DNA of 13,015 nt, taken from positions 1 to 13,015 of the forward strand of contig DATLWR010000173.1 of assembly GCA_035576205.1 (NCBI GenBank). Direction: 5' to 3'. The number at the start of each line of letters is the position of its first letter. Within the stretch, counting starts at the first letter, position 1. The notes beneath the pieces are model-generated. The model was not told the DNA's origin. It saw only the letters and a list, made by a program, of their open reading frames with translations, and made no database searches. The position numbers and the translations under genes were made by a program. Shown in pieces: positions 7,901 through 12,747 of this stretch. The stretch comes from DATLWR01 sp035576205 (lineage in GTDB: Bacteria > Pseudomonadota > Zetaproteobacteria > Mariprofundales > Mariprofundaceae).

Positions 7901-8254
7901 TTACTTCGGCTGCGAGTGGCCCTTCACGTCACCGCGCTGGCGGCGCTGGTAGTCCTCCAGCTGGCGATAGGCGGCATCGAAGGCATCGCGCACCGCCACA
8001 TAGACATCCTCGTGCGAGTGGTCCTTCTGCGGATCGCGGCTGACCACCACCTTGCCCTGCGGCAGCGTGATGTCGATATGGACGCTGTAGAGCTTGCCCT
8101 GATGCTGGTGCTGATGCGGCGCCTCGACCACCACATGGCAGGCGACGACCTGGTCGTAATACTTCTCCAGCTTGGCAACCTTGTCGCGGATCGCCGTCTC
8201 CACGGCATCGGACGGTTCCATATTGCGGAACTTGATTTGGGGCTCAACCTGCAT
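7901..8254 (-). CDS. hpf: Short HPF/RaiA-type ribosome hibernation factor
   Basis: A 117-residue member of the HPF/YfiA (sigma-54 modulation) family. These proteins bind the 30S decoding region and inactivate or dimerise ribosomes in stationary phase. The family pattern is visible: IKFRNMEPSDAVETAI, then KVAKLEKYYD, a central strand run with the segment HVVVEAPH, VHIDITLPQGKVVVSR, and the helix DVYVAVRDAFDAAYRQLEDY. The chain ends shortly after a basic tail, with no C-terminal dimerisation domain, so it is the short form. GAGGAG five bases upstream fixes the start. The gene does not follow rpoN, the usual neighbour in many proteobacteria; it stands alone with its own terminator. A good -10 (TATACT; plus-strand 8325-8330) lies about 70 nt upstream but lacks a clear -35. 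The lux-type box at 8387-8406 lies in the shared divergent region. Confidence 0.9.
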   Translation of the reverse strand: MQVEPQIKFRNMEPSDAVETAIRDKVAKLEKYYDQVVACHVVVEAPHQHQHQGKLYSVHIDITLPQGKVVVSRDPQKDHSHEDVYVAVRDAFDAAYRQLEDYQRRQRGDVKGHSQPK

Positions 8255-8386
8255 GACTGCTCCTCTTGCTTTAGACGAATGGTACTCCGGCCGCTACTGG
8301 CGCGGCAGCGGGATTTCGCGGCGCAGTATAGCGAATGCTGGCCATAACAACATGCCCAGCTGCAACGGATTCCGCAAAACGGCCGT

Positions 8387-8435
8387 ACCTGGACCAATGA
8401 CCAGCTTGGCAGCAGACGGATTCCCGGCCTATGGT
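8387..8435 (+). promoter_or_regulatory. lux-box-type promoter of the cytosine deaminase gene (box C)
   Basis: ACCTGGACCAATGACCAGCT (8387-8406) matches the window consensus except at two right-arm positions. A -35-like TTGGCA (8406-8411; 5/6 to consensus) overlaps its last base. TATGGT (8430-8435; 4/6) follows after 18 bp and predicts transcription from about 8442. The box ends exactly 63 nt before the ATG at 8470, the same distance as for the boxes at 10148 and 12208. It lies in the divergent region with hpf and might also affect that gene. Confidence 0.65.
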
Positions 8436-8469
8436 CGGGCATGCGAGAATCCACGCGGGAGGAACAACC

Positions 8470-8910
8470 ATGCGCGATCCCATGATGCAGGCTGCGATCG
8501 ACGAGGCGAAACAGGGCCTCGCCGAAGGCGGTATCCCGATCGGCTCGGTGCTGGTGCACAAGGGGCATATCATCGGCCGCGGCCACAACCGCCGCGTGCA
8601 GCAGGGCAGCGCCATCCTGCACGCCGAGATGGATGCACTGGAAAATGCCGGGCGCCAGCCTGCCGCCGTCTACCGCCAGAGCGTGCTCTACACGACACTG
8701 TCGCCCTGCGCCATGTGCTCCGGCGCCATCCTGCTCTATGGCATCCCGAAGGTGGTGATCGGCGAAAACCGTACCTTCACCGGCCAGGAGGCACTGCTGC
8801 TCAGCCGCGGCGTCGAGCTGGAGGTGCGCCAGAACGACGATTGCATCCGGTTGATGCAGGAGTTCATCCGCGACCATCCGGGGCTGTGGAACGAGGACAT
8901 CGGCGTTTAG
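8470..8910 (+). CDS. Cytosine deaminase of the yeast FCY1 type
   Basis: A 146-residue zinc enzyme predicted to convert cytosine to uracil for pyrimidine salvage. It carries the CDA-fold signature HAE at 51-53 (H51 ligand, E53 proton shuttle) and SPCAMC at 78-83 (C80 and C83 ligands). It is not a typical TadA. It follows yeast Fcy1 closely in GGIPIGSVL, GRGHN (38-40 end, N40), GSAILHAEMDALENAGR, YTTLSPCAMCSGAI, YGIPKVVIGEN and the C-terminal LWNEDIG (W140, D143), the last of which lines the cytosine pocket in Fcy1. Yeast Fcy1 is about 158 aa, so this is full length. The usual bacterial enzyme, CodA, is an unrelated amidohydrolase. GGGAGGA (8457-8463) supports the start; an in-frame upstream extension to 8431 would overlap the predicted promoter. 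The membrane-protein gene follows after 56 nt and may be cotranscribed. Confidence 0.88.
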   Translation: MRDPMMQAAIDEAKQGLAEGGIPIGSVLVHKGHIIGRGHNRRVQQGSAILHAEMDALENAGRQPAAVYRQSVLYTTLSPCAMCSGAILLYGIPKVVIGENRTFTGQEALLLSRGVELEVRQNDDCIRLMQEFIRDHPGLWNEDIGV

Positions 8911-8966
8911 CGCCCGGCCGCGGCGGACGTGCTAATATTTCGAGGCATGCCGCCAGGGAGGAAAGG

Positions 8967-9389
8967 ATGGAGCAAGGCAACCGGATGATCGACCGCGCCA
9001 GGCTGGCCCGTTTCACCTGGCTCTCCATGCTGGCCAGCGGTCCGCTGATTCTCGCCTTCCTCTATTTCTCGGGAATCAACCAGGGGATCGACCATATCCC
9101 GGCCGAATACGAGGCATGGTTCCTCGCCGCCGGCATCGCCTCGGCCGCCCTCAGCCTGCCGCTACTGCGCCGCTTCCGCGAGGCAACGGCGAAGCGGCCG
9201 GCGGAGCCCAACGACGAGACCTACTGGCAGCGGGTGAACGCGGCGATGTCGATCGGCAATGCCGTGGCCGAAATCCCGCTGTTCATCGGCTTTGCTGCAT
9301 ATCTCGCGGGCGGTTTCCTGCAGACCGCGCTGGTGCTGCTGTTCCTGACGCTGATGCTGCAGAGCCGCTACCGGCCGCCGGTGCGCTGA
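8967..9389 (+). CDS. Small four-helix membrane protein, function unknown
   Basis: A 140-residue integral membrane protein that I do not recognise. Hydrophobic spans are at about 16-34, 50-67, 94-113 and 116-131. A charged cytoplasmic-type loop at 68-92 (RRFREATAKRP) and a basic C-terminus (SRYRPPVR) suggest that both sit inside the cell by the positive-inside rule. GGGAGG (8956-8961) is correctly placed for the ATG at 8967; an in-frame ATG at 8985 lacks a ribosome site. It lies 56 nt after the cytosine deaminase and 92 nt before the DinB gene on the same strand, so it may be read from the deaminase promoter. A TAATAT hexamer at 8932-8937 could be a -10 of its own. Confidence 0.75.
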   Translation: MEQGNRMIDRARLARFTWLSMLASGPLILAFLYFSGINQGIDHIPAEYEAWFLAAGIASAALSLPLLRRFREATAKRPAEPNDETYWQRVNAAMSIGNAVAEIPLFIGFAAYLAGGFLQTALVLLFLTLMLQSRYRPPVR

Positions 9390-9481
9390 ACCGGCAACAC
9401 CATCCGCCACCGCGGGATGCCAACGGACGCGAATTCGGCTAAGGTGTCTCCCCCTTCAGGACGAAGCAAAGGAGAGATGCA

Positions 9482-10018
9482 GTGCTCGAATATCTGCGAC
9501 GCATGGCCCGTTACAACCAGTGGGTGAACCGCAAGCTGTTCGCCGGAGCGGCCCAGCTGCCCGATGCGGCCATCCAGCAGGATCGCGGCGCCCCCTACGG
9601 CTCCATTCTCGGCACACTGAACCATATCTTCGTCGCCGACGTGCTGTGGCTGATCCGCTTCGGCTCGCACGAGGCCTGCCACCCGCTGGGGCCGGTCGGC
9701 GACATCCCCAAGCCCACGTCGCTCAGCGAAGTGATCTTCTCCGATCTCGAGGACATGACCGCGCCGCGCGACCGCCTCGACGACCTGATCGTCGATTTCA
9801 GCAAGACCTGGACGGATGAGATGCTGAACGTAATGATCGGCTACCACACGCTGAGCGAAATCAAACAGGAGCACCCGCTCGGCGAGCTGCTGCAGAACTT
9901 CTTCAACCACCAGACCCACCACCGCGGCCAGGCCACCGCCCTGCTCCGCCAGGCCGGCGTCGACGTCGGCTCCCTCGACCTCGAGGCGATGCTGATGGAG
10001 GAACGCGCCGCCGCCTGA
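9482..10018 (+). CDS. DinB-family metal-binding four-helix protein
   Basis: A 178-residue protein of the DinB/YfiT superfamily, a four-helix bundle binding a divalent metal through three histidines. They are visible as H48 (in LNHIF) and as H143 and H147 within NHQTHHRGQ. In this superfamily some members are thiol transferases (bacillithiol or mycothiol dependent), but most, including the long-known Bacillus DinB, have no proven activity; nothing here picks out a substrate. The start is GTG at 9482, preceded by GGAG with 7 nt spacing; an overlapping ATG is out of frame. A TAAGGT hexamer at 9440-9445 could be a -10, but no lux-type box lies at the matching distance. After the stop at 10018 there are 212 nt without a gene, holding hairpin-like repeats and box E. 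Confidence 0.85.
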   Translation: MLEYLRRMARYNQWVNRKLFAGAAQLPDAAIQQDRGAPYGSILGTLNHIFVADVLWLIRFGSHEACHPLGPVGDIPKPTSLSEVIFSDLEDMTAPRDRLDDLIVDFSKTWTDEMLNVMIGYHTLSEIKQEHPLGELLQNFFNHQTHHRGQATALLRQAGVDVGSLDLEAMLMEERAAA

Positions 10019-10098
10019 GCTGCGGCATACCGGAAGCCTCAACGAGGCGCCCGCGTTTTGCCTGAACCAAAGCGATCCGGCTGATATCGGTATCTGCC

Positions 10099-10116
10099 GT
10101 GGCGCCTTGACGCCAC
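10099..10116. repeat. Inverted repeat between the DinB gene and the lipoprotein operon
   Basis: GTGGCG (10099-10104), loop CCTTGA, and CGCCAC (10111-10116) form a perfect 6-bp stem, about 80 nt after the DinB stop. It is followed by CCCCC and A6 rather than Ts, so it is not a canonical terminator for either strand. Its role is unknown. Confidence 0.35.
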
Positions 10117-10147
10117 CCTGCCCCCAAAAAACCAATAATCACAACAA

Positions 10148-10196
10148 ACCTAGACCTCTGGCCAGGTTGCGAGATGCTGTAATGCCTGCCTAAGGT
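10148..10196 (+). promoter_or_regulatory. lux-box-type promoter of the lipoprotein operon (box E)
   Basis: ACCTAGACCTCTGGCCAGGT lies at 10148-10167, with one further matching A/T pair outside it. TTGCGA (10167-10172; 4/6 to the -35 consensus) overlaps the end of the box. TAAGGT (10191-10196), within the motif CCTAAGGT, follows after 18 bp and predicts a start near 10203. The box ends exactly 63 nt before the ATG at 10231. The near-identical CCTATGGT occurs at the same place downstream of boxes C and F. Confidence 0.65.
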
Positions 10197-10230
10197 GGTG
10201 ATACGGGAAATCACGCCTGGGGAGGCAATC

Positions 10231-11220
10231 ATGAGCCGTATCGTCTTGCTAATCACGCTGTCACTTGCATTGGCCGCCTGCGCGACCATGCAGGATTCCG
10301 GCAGGCAATCGCCAGCATCACAGGCGATCAGTTCGGATGACTTCCTGGACTATCAGCCCATCGCTCCCCTGCCCGCCCTTAATGTCCGTTATTACAACAG
10401 GGTCACAAAAACATACGAAGACAAACCCTGGGCATCGTTCCCCGATGATGCGGCGGGAAGGAACTTGAAGAAAAGCCTGTTGCCGATGCAGTCCTCCTAC
10501 ACCTACGTCATCAAGGATGACTCATCGGGTACCCTCTCCCTGCTGGCCAACACGGCCTCGATTGCGAAAGGAAATTACACGGTTGTTTCGGACTACATCC
10601 TTTACAGGGTCGAGAACGTCCCCGGTGCAGGTGTCGGCCTGGTCGGTGTCGGCATGCGGGTGCGCGCCAAGATCAGGACCAACAAAGGCGGCCTGAATCT
10701 TAGCGGCCTGTTCAATCTGGCCCTGGAAGCCAAGGCGGAAAACCTGTCGGGAGAATTGCAGGTCGATGTCATCGGCATCTATTCGAAGGATGTCGTCCAG
10801 ATATTCCCGGCCATGACCACCGAGATCAGCCCGACCTCGATCCAGCAGGTGATGCAGGCGCTGGCCGCGATCAAGGCCAAGATCTCGGAGGATAATGTCG
10901 ACATTACGCCGCAGCTCATTGCCCTCCGGCAAAACCAGAAGGGTGCCAAATCGATCATCGAAGACTCCCTGGCCAATGCCCAGGGTGCGAAAATCGGCTC
11001 CGAGCAATCGAGCCGGATCGAAGCCATCGTCAGTTATGTCGGCACGGACAAGGCCAGGTGGGAAGCGATCGTCCAGGCGAGCGGCCTGGACAAGCAGCAG
11101 AAGCAGGCGTGGAGCGGCATCCCGACGCAACAGATCGGCAAGAGACTGAGGATCGAGGCAGGTGCCACCACGTACGGCGTCTTCCCGAAACTTTACGACG
11201 CATATCTGAAAATCAAGTAA
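10231..11220 (+). CDS. Putative lipoprotein, function unknown, first gene of a three-gene operon
   Basis: A 329-residue predicted lipoprotein. The signal peptide MSRIVLLITLSLALAAC ends in a classical LAAC lipobox (C17). The residue after the cysteine is Ala, not Asp, so Lol sorting would place it in the outer membrane. GGGGAGG (10219-10225) fixes the ATG. The mature chain has a soluble beta-rich first half, a Gly-rich stretch around 130-150 (GAGVGLVGVGMRV) that could be a short amphipathic hairpin, then NLSGLFNLAL and ELQVDVIGIYSKDVVQIFP. The second half is helical (QQVMQALAAIKAKI, then LANAQGAKIGSEQSSRIEAIVSYVG) and ends in a basic tail. I do not recognise a family. It is transcribed from box E and followed after 12 nt by the 61-residue gene, with which it is surely cotranscribed. 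Codons are slightly less GC-rich than in the first genes of the window. Confidence 0.85.
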   Translation: MSRIVLLITLSLALAACATMQDSGRQSPASQAISSDDFLDYQPIAPLPALNVRYYNRVTKTYEDKPWASFPDDAAGRNLKKSLLPMQSSYTYVIKDDSSGTLSLLANTASIAKGNYTVVSDYILYRVENVPGAGVGLVGVGMRVRAKIRTNKGGLNLSGLFNLALEAKAENLSGELQVDVIGIYSKDVVQIFPAMTTEISPTSIQQVMQALAAIKAKISEDNVDITPQLIALRQNQKGAKSIIEDSLANAQGAKIGSEQSSRIEAIVSYVGTDKARWEAIVQASGLDKQQKQAWSGIPTQQIGKRLRIEAGATTYGVFPKLYDAYLKIK

Positions 11221-11232
11221 GGAGATTAATCG

Positions 11233-11418
11233 ATGAATGTAAGGATCAAGATTTATCAGCCGGGTGACAGCGCGATCGAAGTCGAAAGGGGACGCCTCAC
11301 TGCGCTCGGCTATTCGGTCACGGTTCTGAATGCCGACGAAGGCCTGGAGTGCGAAGACATCATCGGTTCGGAGAATCACCCCTACCAGCAGGCCGTGATC
11401 CTCATCGCCACCATCTAG
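11233..11418 (+). CDS. 61-residue protein, function unknown
   Basis: A small soluble protein with an evident GGAG ribosome site at 11221-11224, directly after the upstream stop, and an ATG 8 nt later. The sequence alternates in a beta-alpha-beta-like way: VRIKIYQ, then a charged helix EVERGRLTALG, then YSVTVLN, and a hydrophobic end AVILIATI. No signal peptide or catalytic motif is seen. Tight spacing to the lipoprotein gene (12 nt) and the 71-nt gap with an inverted repeat before the membrane-protein gene place it in the middle of an operon; it may be a partner or adaptor for the flanking envelope proteins. It has no recognised family. Coding status is supported by the ribosome site and coherent composition. 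Confidence 0.7.
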   Translation: MNVRIKIYQPGDSAIEVERGRLTALGYSVTVLNADEGLECEDIIGSENHPYQQAVILIATI

Positions 11419-11444
11419 GCCGCCCGTCCGGCACGCGAACATCG

Positions 11445-11461
11445 CGATCCGTAACGGATCG
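11445..11461. repeat. Perfect inverted repeat inside the lipoprotein operon
   Basis: CGATCCG (11445-11451), TAA loop, CGGATCG (11455-11461) form a 7-bp stem in the gap between the 61-residue gene and the membrane-protein gene, 28 nt before the latter's ATG. In RNA it could act as a processing or stabilising hairpin that sets different protein levels; in DNA it could be an operator. There is no U-tract, so it is not an intrinsic terminator. Confidence 0.45.
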
Positions 11462-11489
11462 GAAAGGAAGAAAGAAGGGAGAAATCAGC

Positions 11490-12026
11490 ATGAGCATGAA
11501 CACCATTGCCCAGGAACTGGTCAGCAAAAAGATGACGGCGGACATGGCACCGCCAGCAGCGGCAGCGGCACCGGCAGGAGCGGCGGCGCCGGCGACAGCC
11601 GCGCCAAAGCCTCCGTCGCGGGATGACGGTGTCGCGGCGCTGACCAAATACATCCCGACCGAGTCGCTGACGATGTACGTTGCCGTCGTCTCGTCGCAGA
11701 AGGCGCTGGAGACGGTTTCCTCCACCATCACGGCGGCATCGGCCTACAAGTTCTTCATCGTCCTGACGCCGCTGATCATGCTGGGTCTCTACTTCCGCGG
11801 CCTGGCGCTTGCCGGCCACGAATGGAAACTTCCGCCGCGCTCCTGGCCCTGGTGGCGCATGATCGCCGCGACGGTGGCTTTTTCGGCCTGGGCCCTCGCC
11901 ATTCCCGGCAACCCGGTCATCGATCCGCAGAGTCAGGCGGGCGGCGCGGTGGCAGCCCTGGCGGCACTCTTCGTTTCCATGTTCCTCAGCCTGCTCGCCC
12001 CTCTCTTCGAGCGGCAGCAGAGTTGA
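11490..12026 (+). CDS. Three-helix membrane protein with Ala/Pro-rich N-terminus, function unknown
   Basis: A 178-residue membrane protein. Residues 1-45 form a low-complexity Ala/Pro region (about 20-42) after a short helix. A DGVAALTKYIPTESLTMY stretch (KYIPTE at 53-58) precedes three hydrophobic spans at about 86-105, 123-139 and 153-172, and the chain ends in a short charged tail. The KYIPTE segment looks like a conserved motif rather than filler, but I cannot name its family. The ATG at 11490 follows a GAAGGGAG ribosome site; the frame is open upstream to 11349 but overlaps the 61-residue gene. It is the third gene of the box E operon. With a lipoprotein and this inner-membrane-type protein in one operon, an envelope-spanning assembly is conceivable but unproven. 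The next features are box D and a terminator. Confidence 0.8.
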   Translation: MSMNTIAQELVSKKMTADMAPPAAAAAPAGAAAPATAAPKPPSRDDGVAALTKYIPTESLTMYVAVVSSQKALETVSSTITAASAYKFFIVLTPLIMLGLYFRGLALAGHEWKLPPRSWPWWRMIAATVAFSAWALAIPGNPVIDPQSQAGGAVAALAALFVSMFLSLLAPLFERQQS

Positions 12027-12061
12027 GCCGACTGCCCGAAAGCGTGCAATAAGTGCGCCGA

Positions 12062-12109
12062 ACCTGGACCAATGGCCAGGTTGGCAAGCGATTGCGATGC
12101 TTCCAAAAT
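12062..12109 (+). promoter_or_regulatory. lux-box-type promoter without a downstream gene (box D)
   Basis: ACCTGGACCAATGGCCAGGT at 12062-12081 has perfect 6-bp arms, extended to 7 by A12061 and T12082. TTGGCA (12081-12086) is a 5/6 match to the -35, and CAAAAT (12104-12109; 4/6) follows after 17 bp, giving a predicted start near 12116. The box lies 35 nt after the membrane-protein stop. No credible open reading frame or ribosome site plus start codon follows; the strong terminator at 12129-12168 comes instead. Confidence 0.6.
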
Positions 12110-12115
12110 TGAAAC

Positions 12116-12168
12116 TGATCGGTGCGATAGAGGGGGTGCAGTAGCGTTGTTGCACCCCCTCTTCTTTT
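12116..12168 (+). ncRNA. Candidate small RNA of about 50 nt from the box D promoter
   Basis: The predicted start near 12116 and the terminator ending near 12168 would give a transcript made of a 12-15 nt leader plus the terminator hairpin. It has no coding capacity. The alternative is that the terminator simply ends the operon at 11490-12026 and box D is a decoy or the relic of a deleted gene. The call rests only on the juxtaposition of promoter elements and terminator. Confidence 0.35.
12129..12168 (+). terminator. Strong intrinsic terminator
   Basis: A perfect 12-bp stem runs from AGAGGGGGTGCA (12129-12140) to TGCACCCCCTCT (12151-12162), with a 10-nt loop. It is followed by a U-rich tail (TCTTTT, through 12168). 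It lies about 100 nt after the membrane-protein stop and should end the lipoprotein operon and any transcript from box D, insulating the promoter at box F. Confidence 0.92.
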
Positions 12169-12207
12169 GGCAATCCGCAGACCACCACCTAAAATCGAGA
12201 CAGCCGA

Positions 12208-12255
12208 ACCTGGACCTTTGGCCAGGTTGGCCGGGATAGGATGCTAACCTATGGT
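12208..12255 (+). promoter_or_regulatory. lux-box-type promoter of the small exported protein gene (box F)
   Basis: ACCTGGACCTTTGGCCAGGT at 12208-12227, with arms extended to 7 bp by A12207 and T12228. TTGGCC (12227-12232) serves as the -35 (4/6), and TATGGT (12250-12255; 4/6) follows after 17 bp, with a predicted start near 12262. The box ends exactly 63 nt before the ATG at 12291. It lies 146 bp centre to centre from box D. Confidence 0.7.
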
Positions 12256-12290
12256 ATAGATGCCGGGGGGGCAGAGGGAGGAATCCAGTG

Positions 12291-12614
12291 ATGGATCAAA
12301 AACAATCCGTGCTTTCACAGTCTCTTTTCCTGCTGGCCGCATGCGCCATGCTCGCCGCAGCTCCTGCATACGCAGAGGATAAGGCGGGCGCCGCCGCTCC
12401 TGCGCCGAACGCGAACACAGCGCAGCAAATAAAGCCCGGCTCTGCCGATCACAACCAGCGCACGTCGACCGGCATGACATATTCCGAGAAGGCCGCGAAA
12501 GGCATGAAATCGAATCCGATGGGTGCAGCAAGCCAGATCACGGGTGGTGGCATACCTCCCAATTCGCCCCTATCCAGTGGCGGAGATGATGGTACCGACA
12601 AAACGGGAAATTAG
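12291..12614 (+). CDS. Small exported Ala/Pro/Gly-rich protein, function unknown
   Basis: A 107-residue protein with a convincing signal peptide: MDQKQ, a hydrophobic core SLFLLAACAMLAAA, and an AYA-E signal peptidase I site after residue 28. An LAAC sequence at 15-18 also fits a lipobox, so a lipoprotein form cannot be excluded, but the hydrophobic run continues past the cysteine, which favours soluble export. The mature part (about 79 residues) is hydrophilic, low-complexity and probably disordered, rich in Ala, Pro, Gly, Ser and Asn, ending in GGDDGTDKTGN. The ribosome site AGGGAGGA (12275-12282) fits ATG 12291; an in-frame GTG at 12288 is the alternative. The ATG choice is strengthened by the 63-nt distance to box F. 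It appears monocistronic; no terminator is seen in the following 133 nt. Confidence 0.75.
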   Translation: MDQKQSVLSQSLFLLAACAMLAAAPAYAEDKAGAAAPAPNANTAQQIKPGSADHNQRTSTGMTYSEKAAKGMKSNPMGAASQITGGGIPPNSPLSSGGDDGTDKTGN

Positions 12615-12747
12615 TGATCGTCTGTGAATTAATTTATGTATTATCCATGGACATGCCGCCGCTTTGGTCCGGTTACTGCGGATTGCAGATCGTCTATGCT
12701 TAGAACACTACTAAGTGTCGTGAATCTTCTGATTCTTCGGAGAAATA

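Noticed and set aside
8330..8350. Sigma-54 promoter for hpf on the minus strand (TGGCC...TTCGC)
   Set aside because: The GG and GC elements are nine bases apart instead of ten and the motif is otherwise poor; a sigma-70-like TATACT fits at least as well.
8470..8910. tRNA adenosine deaminase TadA
   Set aside because: The HAE/PCxxC signature is shared, but the surrounding sequence and the C-terminal LWNEDIG follow yeast cytosine deaminase, not TadA.
9440..9445. A sixth regulated promoter at the DinB gene, based on CTAAGGT resembling the -10 of boxes C, E and F
   Set aside because: No lux-type palindrome or -35 match lies at the required distance upstream.
5599..12227. The repeated palindrome as a REP-type or mobile repeat
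   Set aside because: All copies are upstream of genes or promoter-like elements, in one orientation, with fixed distance to three ATGs; none is at gene ends in the tandem inverted pairs typical of REP elements.
12147..12236. TTG-started micro-ORF after the orphan box D
   Set aside because: It would start inside the terminator hairpin, its supposed ribosome site is the stem itself, and it runs through box F; there is no sign of coding.
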